Shown here piece after piece: positions 8,128 through 17,514 of a DNA stretch of 64,000 nt. The DNA is from Terrabacter sp. MAHUQ-38. Lineage in GTDB: Bacteria > Actinomycetota > Actinomycetes > Actinomycetales > Dermatophilaceae. Every line of letters starts with the position of its first letter. The first letter of the stretch is position 1. The notes below the pieces were generated by a model. That model saw only the letters and a list, made by a program, of their open reading frames with translations, was not told where the DNA came from and made no database searches. Both the position numbers and the translations under genes were made by a program. The stretch covers positions 558,001 through 622,000 of the forward strand of contig NZ_JACVCU010000004.1 in NCBI RefSeq assembly GCF_014518425.1, given 5' to 3'.

Positions 8128-9825
8128 GTGCCCAAGGCAACAAGCGCTGGAGCTCCGAAGACCCTGCCGAAAGTGTTCCAGCACGAGGCGATCATGCAAC
8201 TCCTGGTCAAGGGCAGCACCAGCGGCACCATCACCGGCACGGAGATCGCGCGCGCCCAGGCCGAGGCTGACCTCGACCTCAAGCAGATGAAGCCGGTCCT
8301 CACGACCCTCGAGGCCCACGACATCGAGATCGTCGTCGACGCGCCGCACTCCAGCACGACGAAGAAGACCCGTTCAGGGACCAAGGGAGGCACCGTGGCC
8401 ACCGCACGCAGCACGACTGCCGCCGCGACGAAGTCCGCAGCGCGGACGACGACAGCGACGACGAAGACCGCCGCCAAGAAGACGACCGCCGACGACGAGA
8501 CGGCTTCGGCCGCCAAGCCCGCCGCCAAGAGCGCGACGAAGGCCGCCGCGGCCAAGGCGCCGACAAAAGCGGCGACCAACGCGGGGGTCGCCAAGGCCGC
8601 CGCCAAGCCTGCCGCCAAGACGGCCAAGAAGGCCGCGACCAAGAAGGCCGCCGTGAAGGGCGCGGCCAAGTCCGCCGACACGGGCGACGCAGCCGGTGAC
8701 GAGAACGATGAGCTCGACGAGGCGGAGCCCGACGACGCCCCGGAGGCCGAGCTCGTTGAGGTGGAGGTCGACGTCGACGCGCCCGACGACGCAGCCGAGT
8801 CCGACGACGACGCCGCTCCCGCCGTCGCGAAGGCCGACGAGACCGAGGAGTCGGGCTTCGTCATCCGTGACGACGACGAGGACGACGCACCGGCGCAGCA
8901 GGTCGTCACCGCCGGCGCCACGGCCGACCCGGTCAAGGACTACCTCAAGCAGATCGGCAAGGTCGCCCTCCTCAACGCCGAGCAGGAGGTCGAGCTCGCC
9001 AAGCGCATCGAGGCCGGCCTGTTCGCCGAGGAGAAGCTCAACTCCGGCGACAAGATCGAGATGAAGCTCAAGCGCGAGCTGTGGTGGATCGCCCAGGACG
9101 GCAAGAAGGCCAAGAACCACCTGCTCGAGGCCAACCTGCGACTGGTCGTCTCACTCGCGAAGCGCTACACCGGTCGCGGCATGCTCTTCCTCGACCTCAT
9201 CCAGGAGGGCAACCTCGGGCTCATCCGTGCGGTCGAGAAGTTCGACTACACCAAGGGCTACAAGTTCTCGACGTACGCGACGTGGTGGATCCGCCAGGCC
9301 ATCACCCGCGCCATGGCCGACCAGGCACGCACGATCCGCATCCCGGTCCACATGGTCGAGGTCATCAACAAGCTCGCCCGCGTGCAGCGCCAGATGCTCC
9401 AGGACCTCGGGCGCGAGCCCACCCCGGAGGAGCTGGCCAAGGAGCTGGACATGACGCCCGAGAAGGTCGTCGAGGTCCAGAAGTACGGCCGTGAGCCGAT
9501 CTCGCTGCACACGCCGCTCGGCGAGGACGGTGACAGCGAGTTCGGAGACCTCATCGAGGACTCCGAGGCCGTCGTCCCGGCCGACGCGGTGAGCTTCACC
9601 CTCCTGCAGGAGCAGCTGCACTCGGTTCTCGACACGCTCTCCGAGCGCGAGGCCGGCGTCGTGTCGATGAGGTTCGGCCTGACCGACGGCCAGCCGAAGA
9701 CGCTCGACGAGATCGGCAAGGTCTACGGCGTGACGCGCGAGCGTATCCGCCAGATCGAGAGCAAGACGATGAGCAAGCTGCGCCACCCGAGCCGCAGCCA
9801 GGTTCTGCGCGACTACCTCGACTGA
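8128..9825 (+). CDS. sigA: Principal RNA polymerase sigma factor (SigA/HrdB/RpoD)
   Basis: A 565-residue sigma-70 factor. Residues ~15-72 look like region 1.1 ([16 protein letters not shown], then [21 protein letters not shown]). A Lys/Ala/Thr-rich linker follows (~90-190), then an acidic Asp/Glu stretch (~190-262). Region 1.2 starts at [16 protein letters not shown] (~267). Region 2 has the -10 recognition helix ([19 protein letters not shown]) and region 4 the helix-turn-helix with [11 protein letters not shown], ending in LRDYLD. The start is GTG 8128, because starting later would lose region 1.1. A second in-frame GTG at 8395 with its own ribosome binding site is listed separately. The gene has its own promoter and ends at a strong hairpin, so it appears monocistronic. 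The lysine-rich insert is typical of actinobacterial primary sigma factors. Confidence 0.95.
   Translation: MPKATSAGAPKTLPKVFQHEAIMQLLVKGSTSGTITGTEIARAQAEADLDLKQMKPVLTTLEAHDIEIVVDAPHSSTTKKTRSGTKGGTVATARSTTAAATKSAARTTTATTKTAAKKTTADDETASAAKPAAKSATKAAAAKAPTKAATNAGVAKAAAKPAAKTAKKAATKKAAVKGAAKSADTGDAAGDENDELDEAEPDDAPEAELVEVEVDVDAPDDAAESDDDAAPAVAKADETEESGFVIRDDDEDDAPAQQVVTAGATADPVKDYLKQIGKVALLNAEQEVELAKRIEAGLFAEEKLNSGDKIEMKLKRELWWIAQDGKKAKNHLLEANLRLVVSLAKRYTGRGMLFLDLIQEGNLGLIRAVEKFDYTKGYKFSTYATWWIRQAITRAMADQARTIRIPVHMVEVINKLARVQRQMLQDLGREPTPEELAKELDMTPEKVVEVQKYGREPISLHTPLGEDGDSEFGDLIEDSEAVVPADAVSFTLLQEQLHSVLDTLSEREAGVVSMRFGLTDGQPKTLDEIGKVYGVTRERIRQIESKTMSKLRHPSRSQVLRDYLD
8384..8397 (+). promoter_or_regulatory. 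Internal ribosome binding site and GTG start within sigA
   Basis: AGGGAGG at 8384-8390 is followed four bases later by GTG 8395, in frame with sigA. Initiation here would make a ~476-residue protein lacking region 1.1 and beginning with the basic linker. The match to the anti-SD sequence is better than at the first start, where only GAAAGG (8111-8116) is seen, 11 bases away. Confidence 0.4.
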
Positions 9826-9843
9826 GATCGCGACAGGCGCACG

Positions 9844-9880
9844 AGAAGGAGCCCACGACACGTCGTCGTGGGCTCCTTCT
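9844..9880. terminator. Bidirectional hairpin terminator between sigA and tgpA-like gene
   Basis: A perfect 16-bp stem (9844-9859 with 9865-9880) encloses a 5-base loop. The A/G-rich outer end of the stem gives CCTTCT at the 3' side. It sits between two convergent genes and can serve both strands. Confidence 0.85.
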
Positions 9881-9938
9881 GCGTCTGCGCTCCGCAGCCG
9901 GTCGGACCCCGTCGGACCCCGTCGGCCGGCGGCGCCGG

Positions 9939-12251
9939 TCAGCGGCGGCGGGGGAACAGCCGGTCGGGCACCGCGCGCCAGAACGACACGCCGGCCTCGG
10001 GCCAGAAGAAGGATCGGACACGCGTCTGCCAGGCCCGGGTGCGCCCGATCTGCCGGCGGATCGATCGGATGTCGTGGTGGAGGCGGAAGGCCTCCTGCGG
10101 CGTCGTGCGTTCGGGTCGGTCGTAACGCGACTTCTCCAGGGTCGCGGTCACCCGACGCATCGTGGTCGCGTCGTCCCCGTCGAGGTGCCCGTCGGTGACG
10201 TAGCGCTCGCGCAGCTGGCGCAGGGTCACGCCCTTCGGGGCGGTGAGGCCCAGGTCGCCGAGGTGCGAGGTCAGGTCGATCCACTCGGCCTCGATGAGCT
10301 CCTGCTGGGTCACGGCCGCGCGCCGTCGGCGCAGGCGGAGCAACCACGCCGTGATCGGCATGACGAATGCCGCGAGCAGCCCGAGGAGGACCGCGACGAA
10401 CGTCACGACGTTGCGCAGCGTGAAGGCGGAGCCGATGGCGTCGATCAGGGTCTGCTGCTGCTGGACCGGCGCGGCGGTCGACGAGGTCGAGGTCGTGGCG
10501 GAGGCGGTGGAGCCCCTACCCGACGTCGTCGACTCGACGTCGCGGCCACCCCGGGTGGACCCGGAGTCCGCGCCGAGCACGGCATACGGCGGAGGCGTAC
10601 CGGAGCGGGCACCCGGCGTCGGCTCGAAGCGGAGCCAGCCGTACCCCTGGAAGTACAGCTCGGGCCACGCGTGGGCGTCGCTGTTGCGCACAACGTACTG
10701 GTTGCCCTCCGACGGCTGCCCCGGGAGGTAGCCGATGGCCATGCGGGCGGGGATGCCCTGGGCGCGCGCCATCATGATCATCGCCGTGGCGAACTGCACG
10801 CAGTAGCCGCGCCGGGTCTGGTAGAAGTTCTGGATGGGCTCGAGCAGGCGCCCCTCGGTGTCGCGCAACGGTTCGCCGAGGTCGAGCGAGTACGTGTAGA
10901 TGCTCGTGTCGCGCAGGTGGTTCTGGATCGCGATCGCCCTGTCCAGCGGGTTGTCGGCGTCCTTGACGACCTCGGCGGCCCAGCGTTCGATGAGGTCGCG
11001 CGAGCGGTCCGGGATGGCGAGGTCGTCGTCGGTGATGTCAGGGGAGTCGGGCGTGCCGGACTCTCGCAGCTGCGGGGGCGGCGGGGCGAGGTCCGCGTAC
11101 GTCACGCGGTAGCTGCTCACGGGGCTGTCGACGCGCACGTCCCGGGTGACGGGGTCGATGACCCACTGCGTGCCCTCCATGGCGACCGCGATGACGGGAT
11201 ACGGGGCAGCGATGCGCGGTGCGGCGAGGGTGTTGTTGGAGACCGTGATGTCGTAGTCGCGGCGCTGGGACGGCGGGGGAGGCGGTGCGGGGTTGTCGGG
11301 GCGGTTGCCGCTGGTCCCCACGGTGGACCACTGGCCGCGCGAGTAGTAGGAGGTCGCGAGCACCCGCAGCGGCGCACGCGTGAACGCGGTCGTCGTGTAG
11401 GTGAGCACGGGGGACGGGTCCTGGTTGTTGAGGCTGCGCGACAGGTCGAGCGTGTCGTTGAAGCCGACCGAGCCCTCGCCGCCCCCGCCGCTCGCTCGGC
11501 CGAGCCCCTCGGTGAGGTAGCGAGGCGGGAAGTGCGGGACGATCGCCGGCACGAGGACCGCGAAGACGACGCCCAGCGCGCCGAGCTTGAGCGCCCCGGC
11601 AGTGAACGAGCGCAGGGCAGCCCGGTCGTGCGCCGCCTCGTCGATCTCGCTCTCGTCGGCTGCGTTCGCCGTGCTCCAGCGACCGAACTGCGCCCGCGCG
11701 GTCGTGTGCAGCATGACGAGCCACAGAAGCACGGGCACGACGAAGTAGCGCAGCGCCAGCGCCGACTGGCCGTTGGCCGCGGTGATGAGGTATGCCGTGA
11801 GGAGTGGCAGACCCGCAGCGGCCGGACTGCGCCAGGTGGCGGCCATGGCATCCACCGCGATCGCGACGAGTGCGATCGCCACGACGAGGCAGAACGTGAC
11901 GCCGCTGTTGAGGGGTGCCGGAGCCGAGTAGCGCTGGACCGTCTCGAGGGCTTGAAGGCCGAGCGAGTTGGCCTCCTCGAGCGTGGTCGGCGTGGGCAGC
12001 AGGTAGCTGAACGTGTCGCCGAGGTGACGAAAGAGGACGACATAGCTGGTGACGAGCACCTGGACCCCGACGACGAGGGTCCGCGAACGCGTGAGTCCCC
12101 GTGCCACGAGGCCGAGGGCGGCGACGAGCGCGATGGTGAACATCGCGTCGCCAAGCCACGTCGTCTGCACGAACAGGCTCGTGATGGGGTAGACGGCACT
12201 CAGCGTCGCGAGGGCGGCGAGGAGGGTGATCCTCCAGCGGCGGCGGGTCAT
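9939..12251 (-). CDS. TgpA-type membrane transglutaminase (DUF3488/DUF4129)
   Basis: A 770-residue integral membrane protein. The first ~210 residues contain about six to seven hydrophobic helices (DUF3488/TgpA N-terminal domain). A periplasmic region follows and then a transglutaminase-like Cys-His-Asp core: Cys in TRRGYCVQFATAM (about residue 484), His in SDAHAWPELYF (about 526) and Asp/Glu in the following RFEPTP segment. After a Ser/Thr-rich linker there is one more transmembrane helix (VVTFVAVLLGLLAAFVMP, ~610) and a cytoplasmic DUF4129-like tail. The ATG overlaps the DUF58 stop by 4 bp (ATGA). The triad moxR-DUF58-transglutaminase is a recurrent bacterial operon; the enzyme's substrates are unknown, with cell envelope proteins suspected. 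Confidence 0.9.
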   Translation of the reverse strand: MTRRRWRITLLAALATLSAVYPITSLFVQTTWLGDAMFTIALVAALGLVARGLTRSRTLVVGVQVLVTSYVVLFRHLGDTFSYLLPTPTTLEEANSLGLQALETVQRYSAPAPLNSGVTFCLVVAIALVAIAVDAMAATWRSPAAAGLPLLTAYLITAANGQSALALRYFVVPVLLWLVMLHTTARAQFGRWSTANAADESEIDEAAHDRAALRSFTAGALKLGALGVVFAVLVPAIVPHFPPRYLTEGLGRASGGGGEGSVGFNDTLDLSRSLNNQDPSPVLTYTTTAFTRAPLRVLATSYYSRGQWSTVGTSGNRPDNPAPPPPPSQRRDYDITVSNNTLAAPRIAAPYPVIAVAMEGTQWVIDPVTRDVRVDSPVSSYRVTYADLAPPPPQLRESGTPDSPDITDDDLAIPDRSRDLIERWAAEVVKDADNPLDRAIAIQNHLRDTSIYTYSLDLGEPLRDTEGRLLEPIQNFYQTRRGYCVQFATAMIMMARAQGIPARMAIGYLPGQPSEGNQYVVRNSDAHAWPELYFQGYGWLRFEPTPGARSGTPPPYAVLGADSGSTRGGRDVESTTSGRGSTASATTSTSSTAAPVQQQQTLIDAIGSAFTLRNVVTFVAVLLGLLAAFVMPITAWLLRLRRRRAAVTQQELIEAEWIDLTSHLGDLGLTAPKGVTLRQLRERYVTDGHLDGDDATTMRRVTATLEKSRYDRPERTTPQEAFRLHHDIRSIRRQIGRTRAWQTRVRSFFWPEAGVSFWRAVPDRLFPRRR

Positions 12252-13492
12252 CGGCTGCCTCCCACGGTGGCGGCGGTGAGGACGGCCCAGGCGTTGGCGA
12301 CGTCCTCGTCACGTCGGACCGCGACGGCGCGCCACCCGGCCAGGCGCAACGTGTCGACGTGCGGCTCGACCTCCTCGGCGTCGGTGGGGCCGAAGCTGCG
12401 TGCGTCGAGGACGAGTGCCAGCCCGGTCGTGCCCGGCTGGCGCAGGCTCGCGACGCGCGAGGTGACATCGCGGCCGTGGGGGCCGGCGATCGCGACGAGG
12501 AACCCGCCGGCAGCGGCGAGAGCCTGTGCGGCGCGGAGGATCTCGTCCTCGCCGGTGTCGTCTCGCATGGCCGCGACGGCGAGCACGTCGAGGATCTCGT
12601 CGACGGTCATCGTGTCGGCCGCCCGCGCCGTCTCGACGGTCTCGGCGCACACGAGGTGGACGGCATACCCCGACTCGCACAGGTGGACGGCCACGGACGC
12701 AGCGGCGGTCACGGCCCACTCGAAGGAGCTCGTGGCGCCGGCCCCGCCGTGCGCGGACGGTCTCGGGTCGATCATGACGACGGCGCGCCGCTGCGCGGGC
12801 CGGTCCTCCTGGCGGACCATGAGGTCGCCGGTGCGCGCGGTGGCCGGCCAGTGGATGCGGCGCAGGTCGTCGCCGTCGCGGTACTCACGGATCGTCACGT
12901 CGTCCTCGCCGTGCAGGGCGATGAGGTGCGCCTGCTCGCCCTCGGACCCGACGCCCGCGCTCGGCTGGCGGTTGGACGAGAGGGGGTGGACGGCGGGCAG
13001 CACGACGAGGTCGGCCGTGCCCTCGAGGACCGCGTTGCGGTTGGCGAGGCCGAACGGGTCCTGGACCTGCACCCCGAGCGGGCCGAGGTGGTGGCGCCCG
13101 CGCAGGTGCGAGCGCACCGCGTAGTCGATGGCGCGCACGCGCCCCGGCGGGATACGGCCGACGACGAATCGCGGTCGGTCGCCGAGGACGTAGTCGAGGC
13201 GCTCCTCGGCGAGGAAGATCGGCGTCGTGCTGGTCGAGACGTTCTCGAAGGACAGCGTCACGTGAGCGTCCTGCCCGACGCTGATCCGCTCCGGGTGCGT
13301 GTGCCGCTCGATGCGCATGCGCGTCTTGCGGGTGCGCACGAGGACGCTGGAGATGACCGGAAGCGCGACGAGCAGGACCCCGAAGCGGGTGAGGTCCCGG
13401 AAGCCGAAGATGATCCCGGCGAGGGCGAGCGTGATCCCCGAGCCCATGAAGGCCCGGCCCCTCGTCGTCAGGACGCTGCGCAGTGCGCGCAC
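12248..13492 (-). CDS. DUF58 domain-containing protein
   Basis: A 414-residue protein. Two hydrophobic helices lie near the N-terminus (residues ~15-50: GSGITLALAGIIFGF and FGVLLVALPVISSVLV). They are followed by a beta-rich domain and the DUF58 signature REYRDGDDLRRIHWPATAR (about residue 218) at the start of a von Willebrand A-like domain. Family members partner with MoxR ATPases, probably as substrates or adaptors for metal-dependent assembly. GTG 13492 is the start, preceded by GGAGGG; the gene follows moxR by 11 bp and overlaps the transglutaminase gene, so all three are one transcript. Confidence 0.9.
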   Translation of the reverse strand: MRALRSVLTTRGRAFMGSGITLALAGIIFGFRDLTRFGVLLVALPVISSVLVRTRKTRMRIERHTHPERISVGQDAHVTLSFENVSTSTTPIFLAEERLDYVLGDRPRFVVGRIPPGRVRAIDYAVRSHLRGRHHLGPLGVQVQDPFGLANRNAVLEGTADLVVLPAVHPLSSNRQPSAGVGSEGEQAHLIALHGEDDVTIREYRDGDDLRRIHWPATARTGDLMVRQEDRPAQRRAVVMIDPRPSAHGGAGATSSFEWAVTAAASVAVHLCESGYAVHLVCAETVETARAADTMTVDEILDVLAVAAMRDDTGEDEILRAAQALAAAGGFLVAIAGPHGRDVTSRVASLRQPGTTGLALVLDARSFGPTDAEEVEPHVDTLRLAGWRAVAVRRDEDVANAWAVLTAATVGGSR

Positions 13493-13503
13493 GGCCCCTC
13501 CGT

Positions 13504-14502
13504 TCAGCGGGCTGCCGGTGGCACCGGAACCTGGCGCAGCAGGTCGATGACCACTTCGGCGGTGGTGCGGCGGGCGAGCTGGGTCTCGCTCGAGGGCATG
13601 AGGCGGTGGGCAAGGACCGAGCCGGCCAGCACCTGGACGTCGTCGGGGATGACGTGGTCGCGGCCCTCGAGCGCGGCGAACGCCCGGGAGGCCCGGAGCA
13701 GGTGCAGCGCGGCACGCGGCGACGCGCCGAGGCGCAGCGCCGTCGTGGAGCGGGTGCGGGTCACGAGGTCGACGATGTACTGACGGACGGCCGGGCTCGC
13801 GTGGACCCGGGTCACGGCCTGCACGACGCGGTTGATCGTCTCGGCGTCGGTCACCGGGTTGAGGTCATCGAGGGGCGAGCGTGCGCCGTGCGACTCGAGC
13901 AGCTCGAGCTCGGCACTGGGCGCGGGGTAGCCCATCGAGATCCGCGCCATGAAGCGGTCGCGCTGGGCCTCGGGGAGGGGGTAGGTGCCCTCCATCTCGA
14001 TGGGGTTCTGCGTCGCCATGACGATGAACGGCGCCTGCAGGGTGTACGTCGTGCCGTCGACCGTGACCTGGCGCTCCTCCATGGACTCGAGGAGGGCGGA
14101 CTGCGTCTTGGGCGAGGCACGGTTGATCTCGTCTCCGACGACGACGTTGGCGAAGATCGCACCGGGTCGGAACTCGAACCGTCGAGCGTCCTGGTTGAAG
14201 ATGCTGACGCCCGTCACGTCGCTGGGCAGCAGGTCGGGCGTGAACTGGATGCGCCGGACGGTCGCGTCGATCGACCGGGCGAGCGCCTTGGCCAGCATCG
14301 TCTTGCCGACACCCGGCACGTCCTCGATGAGCAGGTGGCCTCCCGCGAAGAGCACGGTCACGGTCGTGCGGACGACATCCGGCTTGCCCTCGATGACACT
14401 GGTCATCGCCCCCATGAGCCGGTCCGCCACCCCGTGGATGAGGTCGAGGTCGGCCAGCCCGGGTGCTGCCGTGGTCTCGAGCCCGGTCTCCGTCGTCGTC
14501 AC
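13504..14502 (-). CDS. moxR: MoxR-family AAA+ ATPase
   Basis: A 332-residue AAA+ ATPase. Walker A is EDVPGVGKTMLAKAL, Walker B is NVVVGDEINRASPKTQSALL, and the MoxR-typical ATQNPIEMEGTYPLPEAQRDRF segment follows, with sensor 2 and the arginine-rich lid (ALRLGASPRAALHLLRASRA) after it. The start is GTG 14502 with a GGAGGA ribosome binding site; the open frame continues upstream but is not protein-like. MoxR proteins act as chaperones in maturation of complexes together with DUF58/vWA proteins, and the next gene encodes such a partner. The upstream 484-bp region is shared with mraZ, transcribed the other way, and holds MraZ-box-like repeats on this gene's strand. Confidence 0.92.
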   Translation of the reverse strand: MTTTETGLETTAAPGLADLDLIHGVADRLMGAMTSVIEGKPDVVRTTVTVLFAGGHLLIEDVPGVGKTMLAKALARSIDATVRRIQFTPDLLPSDVTGVSIFNQDARRFEFRPGAIFANVVVGDEINRASPKTQSALLESMEERQVTVDGTTYTLQAPFIVMATQNPIEMEGTYPLPEAQRDRFMARISMGYPAPSAELELLESHGARSPLDDLNPVTDAETINRVVQAVTRVHASPAVRQYIVDLVTRTRSTTALRLGASPRAALHLLRASRAFAALEGRDHVIPDDVQVLAGSVLAHRLMPSSETQLARRTTAEVVIDLLRQVPVPPAAR

Positions 14503-14660
14503 ACTGTCCTCCGCTGGTCGTCCCCATGTCGTGGCGCAGCCCTGCTCGTGGCGGGTGCGCGACCCGTCAGCTGATCTTCTCCCATGGACGCCGGGTGCCG
14601 ATAGGCCTGCTCCGGTCGTGACCGGATGGAGACCTGGCGCCGCGGAGCCGTGGTGCTGCC

Positions 14661-14845
14661 TTCCACTTTCCTCCACCGCGAACGCCCGGGGGAGCCGTTC
14701 GGTTCGTTTCCGCGGCTGACCAGCTCGGCGCTGAGCACGAACCGATGGCGCTGACGGGGCCGCGGGGTAGGCGTTGGCCCACGCGGCCGGGGTCCTGTCG
14801 GGACCGTGACGGTGCTGGGCCGCGCGCACGCTCCACTTCGCTCCA
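14661..14845 (-). promoter_or_regulatory. Two MraZ-box-like repeat pairs on the moxR strand
   Basis: Read on the minus strand, 14845-14831 is TGGAGCGAAGTGGAG and 14675-14661 is TGGAGGAAAGTGGAA. Both have the same form (TGGAG, five bases ending AAG, TGGAR) as the repeats at the mraZ promoter. A TGGGG directly precedes the first pair. The rest of the 484-bp moxR-mraZ gap (14503-14986) contains no gene that I can support. Confidence 0.5.
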
Positions 14846-14901
14846 CCCCACCTGACCTGCGGAAACACGCGACTCGCCGGGTCAATTCCGGCGAAAGTTC
14901 G

Positions 14902-14933
14902 TTGACGGTGGAGCAAAGTGGAGTACGGTGGGG
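14902..14933 (+). promoter_or_regulatory. mraZ promoter with overlapping MraZ boxes
   Basis: A -35 TTGACG (14902-14907) and a -10 TACGGT (14924-14929) are separated by 16 bp. Across them lie three direct repeats spaced 10 bp apart: TGGAG at 14909, TGGAG at 14919 and TGGGG at 14929. MraZ of other bacteria binds TGGGN-type direct repeats with 5-base spacers at its own promoter, so autorepression of the dcw operon is the natural reading. Confidence 0.75.
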
Positions 14934-14986
14934 CAACAAGGTAGGAAAAGGGACGCCCAGGGTCGACAAAGGGGAGGTGGCGGACC

Positions 14987-15418
14987 ATGTTTCTCGGGAC
15001 GCACACGCCCCGGCTCGACGAGAAGGGCCGGCTCTTCCTGCCGGCGAAGTACCGCGAGCGCATGGCCGGCGGCCTCGTCGTCACGCGTGGCCAAGAGCGC
15101 AGCCTGTTCATCTACCCGATGGACGAGTTCGTCAAGGTGGCCGACCAGATGCGTCAGGCGCCGACGACGAGCAAGGCCGCCCGCGACTACATGCGCGTCT
15201 TCCTCTCCGGCGCGTCTGACGAGATCCCCGACAAGCAGGGCCGGTTCACCATCCCCGCCAACCTGCGCCAGTACGCCGGCCTCGACCGCGAGGTCACGGT
15301 CATCGGCGCCGGCTCGCGCCTCGAGGTGTGGGACAGCGCGGTCTGGAACGCCTACCTGGAGCAGACCGAGCAGAGCTTCGCCGACACGGCGGAGGAGGTG
15401 ATCCCCGGACTCTTCTGA
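14987..15418 (+). CDS. mraZ: Transcriptional regulator MraZ
   Basis: A 143-residue AbrB-like DNA-binding protein with two swapped-hairpin repeats. The first begins [24 protein letters not shown], and the second has the matching [18 protein letters not shown] pattern (about residue 82). The length is standard. ATG 14987 follows a GGGGAGGTGG ribosome binding site. It is the first gene of the dcw cluster and is expected to bind the TGGAG/TGGGG repeats directly upstream. Unusually for a dcw cluster, a 344-bp gap separates it from rsmH. Confidence 0.97.
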   Translation: MFLGTHTPRLDEKGRLFLPAKYRERMAGGLVVTRGQERSLFIYPMDEFVKVADQMRQAPTTSKAARDYMRVFLSGASDEIPDKQGRFTIPANLRQYAGLDREVTVIGAGSRLEVWDSAVWNAYLEQTEQSFADTAEEVIPGLF

Positions 15419-15762
15419 GCCCCGGACCCGCCAGCAAAGCCCCAGTACCTGAGACGCCACCCGCCCGCCACCGTCGCAGCCGATCGAAACAGCACCTGAG
15501 TGCCGGCCTCCAGCCGCTCCGCTCCCGGGACGACTTCCCCCGTCCCGGGCGAGGCAGCGGATGGGGACCAGCCCCCAGGTGACCACCTCCACCAGTCTCG
15601 ACTGCACGTCACCACCGACCGGCCTCCTCCACCCGGTCGGCCCGAGCGGCTACACCTCCACGTTCACCCCGCACAGCAGAGCCCTATCTCCCCACCAGTC
15701 ACATCAGCACCAGCAGTCACATGAAGCACATGTGCACCAAGCGCGAGCGTGAAGGACGCACC
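15419..15762 (+). other. 344-bp non-coding leader between mraZ and rsmH with two hairpins and a C-rich tract
   Basis: No coding sequence is supported here. CCCGGGACG (15524-15532) pairs perfectly with 15541-15549, and CCGACCGG (15615-15622) with 15633-15640. The following ~90 bases (about 15652-15740) are visibly C/A-rich and G-poor, unlike the surrounding coding DNA. A weak promoter pair, TTCACC (15663-15668) and TATCTC (15685-15690) with a 16-bp spacer, could give rsmH its own transcript. The hairpins and the unstructured C-rich stretch could also mark attenuation. Confidence 0.5.
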
Positions 15763-16773
15763 ATGACCGACCGAGGACCGGCGCAGGGACGACACGTCCC
15801 CGTCATGCGCGACCGGATCCTCGACCTGCTCGCGCCGGCCCTCGAGCGGCCAGGCGCGGTGCACGTCGACGGGACCCTCGGCATGGGGGGCCACGCCGAG
15901 GGGGTCCTCGAACGCTTCCCCGACTGCATCGTCGTCGGCATCGACCGTGACCGGGAGGCGCTCGCGCTGTCCGAGGAGCGACTGGCCCGGTTCGGCGACC
16001 GGTTCCGGCCGGTGCACGCCGTCTACGACGAGATCGCCGACGTCGTCGCCGGCCTCGACGTGCCCGCCGTGAACGGAATCCTCTTCGACCTCGGCGTCAG
16101 CTCGCTCCAGCTCGACGAGACGGACCGCGGATTCGCCTACCGCGTCGACGCGCCGCTCGACATGCGCATGGACCAGTCGACGGGGCAGACCGCCGCCGAC
16201 GTCCTCAACACGTACTCCGCCGAGGACCTGACCCGGATCCTGCGCGACTACGGCGAGGAGCGCTTCGCCCGCAAGATCGCCGCGGCGGTCGTGCGGGAAC
16301 GCGCCACCGAGCCCTTCACGACCTCAGGTCGTCTCGTCGAGCTGCTCCGCCGGGTCATCCCGATGGCCTCACAACGTCAGAGCGGGCACCCGGCCAAGCG
16401 GACCTTCCAGGCCCTGCGCATCGAGGTCAACGACGAGCTCGCCGTGTGGAGCCGGGCCATCGACGAGGCGATCGACGTCCTCGCCGTCGGCGGGCGCATC
16501 GCCGTCCTGTCCTACCACTCGCTCGAGGACCGTGCCACGAAGCGCGCCTTCGCCGCAGGCGCGACCTCGAGCACCCCGCCGGGTCTGCCAGTCGAGCTCC
16601 CTGAGCACGCGGCATACCTCTCCCTCGTCACGCGAGGCGCCGAGGCGCCCAGCGACGACGAGGTCACCACGAACCCACGGGCCGCCTCGGCCCGACTTCG
16701 CGTCGCAGAGCGCGTGCGCGACACCTCCACGCACACCTCAGCCAGCAGGACCAGGAAGGGACCGACCCGATGA
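15763..16773 (+). CDS. rsmH: 16S rRNA m4C1402 methyltransferase RsmH
   Basis: A 336-residue SAM-dependent methyltransferase that modifies the N4 position of C1402 in 16S rRNA. The SAM site is visible as [17 protein letters not shown] and [16 protein letters not shown]. The family segments [28 protein letters not shown] and [15 protein letters not shown] are present, as is the [13 protein letters not shown] motif. ATG 15763 has a GAAGGA ribosome binding site at the right distance; an upstream in-frame ATG at 15721 lacks one. The stop overlaps the ftsL start (ATGA). Confidence 0.97.
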   Translation: MTDRGPAQGRHVPVMRDRILDLLAPALERPGAVHVDGTLGMGGHAEGVLERFPDCIVVGIDRDREALALSEERLARFGDRFRPVHAVYDEIADVVAGLDVPAVNGILFDLGVSSLQLDETDRGFAYRVDAPLDMRMDQSTGQTAADVLNTYSAEDLTRILRDYGEERFARKIAAAVVRERATEPFTTSGRLVELLRRVIPMASQRQSGHPAKRTFQALRIEVNDELAVWSRAIDEAIDVLAVGGRIAVLSYHSLEDRATKRAFAAGATSSTPPGLPVELPEHAAYLSLVTRGAEAPSDDEVTTNPRAASARLRVAERVRDTSTHTSASRTRKGPTR

Positions 16774-17468
16774 GCCAGATGACCGCCACGGCCCGGCCGC
16801 TGCGCGCACCGCGACGGGGCCCCGCCCCCACGCCGCTGCGTGTCATCCCGGCGCGGATCACGCACACCGGCAACGGCGCCTTCGCGACGATCTGCATCGC
16901 GCTGCTCATCGCCGGCCTCATCGCCCTGCTGCTGCTCAACACCGCCCTCGCGCAGGGTTCGCTCGCGCTCGGCGACCTGCAGCGCGAGTCGGCCCACCTC
17001 AGCGACACGGCGAGCAACCTCCAGGAGGAGATCGACCGCGCGTCGGCGACCGGCGCCCTGGCCCGCAGCGCGTCCGAGATCGGCATGGTCCGGATGAACA
17101 CGCGGGGCTACATCGACCTCGCAAAGGGGACGGTCTCCGGCGACCCGGAGCCGGCGACGAAGAACAACGCGTTCCCCATCGTCACGAGCCCGACGCCGCC
17201 CGCCGTCACCGCCAAGGTCAAGAAGGTCCTCGCCTCGGCGACCAAGGCGAGCAAGGCCGCCGGGGCGGACGCCAACGCCGGGGCGCAGGCGGCCGACAAG
17301 GCGGCGAAGGCCAAGCCCGAGCAGGCCGCCACGCCGACGCTGCCGGGTGCCGCCGCCGGGACGGTTCCGACGCCCACACTTGGCACGACGCCCGGCGCGT
17401 CGACGGAGCAGCCGACCGGCCAGCCGACCGGAACGGCTCCGAGCGGGCCGACCGGGCAGGCGGAGTAG
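16770..17468 (+). CDS. ftsL: FtsL-like septum formation protein
   Basis: A 232-residue bitopic membrane protein. It has a ~45-residue basic cytoplasmic N-terminus and one transmembrane helix ([22 protein letters not shown], residues ~47-68). A short coiled coil follows ([26 protein letters not shown]) and then the RSASEIGMV segment typical of actinobacterial FtsL/FtsB-like proteins. The C-terminal ~110 residues are Ala/Thr/Pro/Gly-rich, external and low complexity, longer than in E. coli FtsL. Position between rsmH and ftsI supports the assignment, since FtsL sequence conservation is weak. It acts in the divisome with FtsB/FtsQ to activate FtsW-FtsI. Confidence 0.88.
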   Translation: MSQMTATARPLRAPRRGPAPTPLRVIPARITHTGNGAFATICIALLIAGLIALLLLNTALAQGSLALGDLQRESAHLSDTASNLQEEIDRASATGALARSASEIGMVRMNTRGYIDLAKGTVSGDPEPATKNNAFPIVTSPTPPAVTAKVKKVLASATKASKAAGADANAGAQAADKAAKAKPEQAATPTLPGAAAGTVPTPTLGTTPGASTEQPTGQPTGTAPSGPTGQAE

Positions 17469-17514
17469 ACGAGCAGACCACCGGCAGACGACGAGCAGAC
17501 GACGAGGTGCACCC

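Noticed and set aside
10074-13124. 1016-residue plus-strand open frame opposite the transglutaminase and DUF58 genes
   Set aside because: GC-rich codon usage on the minus strand leaves the antisense frame open. The product has no motif, while the minus-strand genes have clear catalytic and family signatures.
15721-15762. Upstream ATG as start of rsmH
   Set aside because: There is no ribosome binding site upstream and the added residues are not conserved; ATG 15763 follows GAAGGA.
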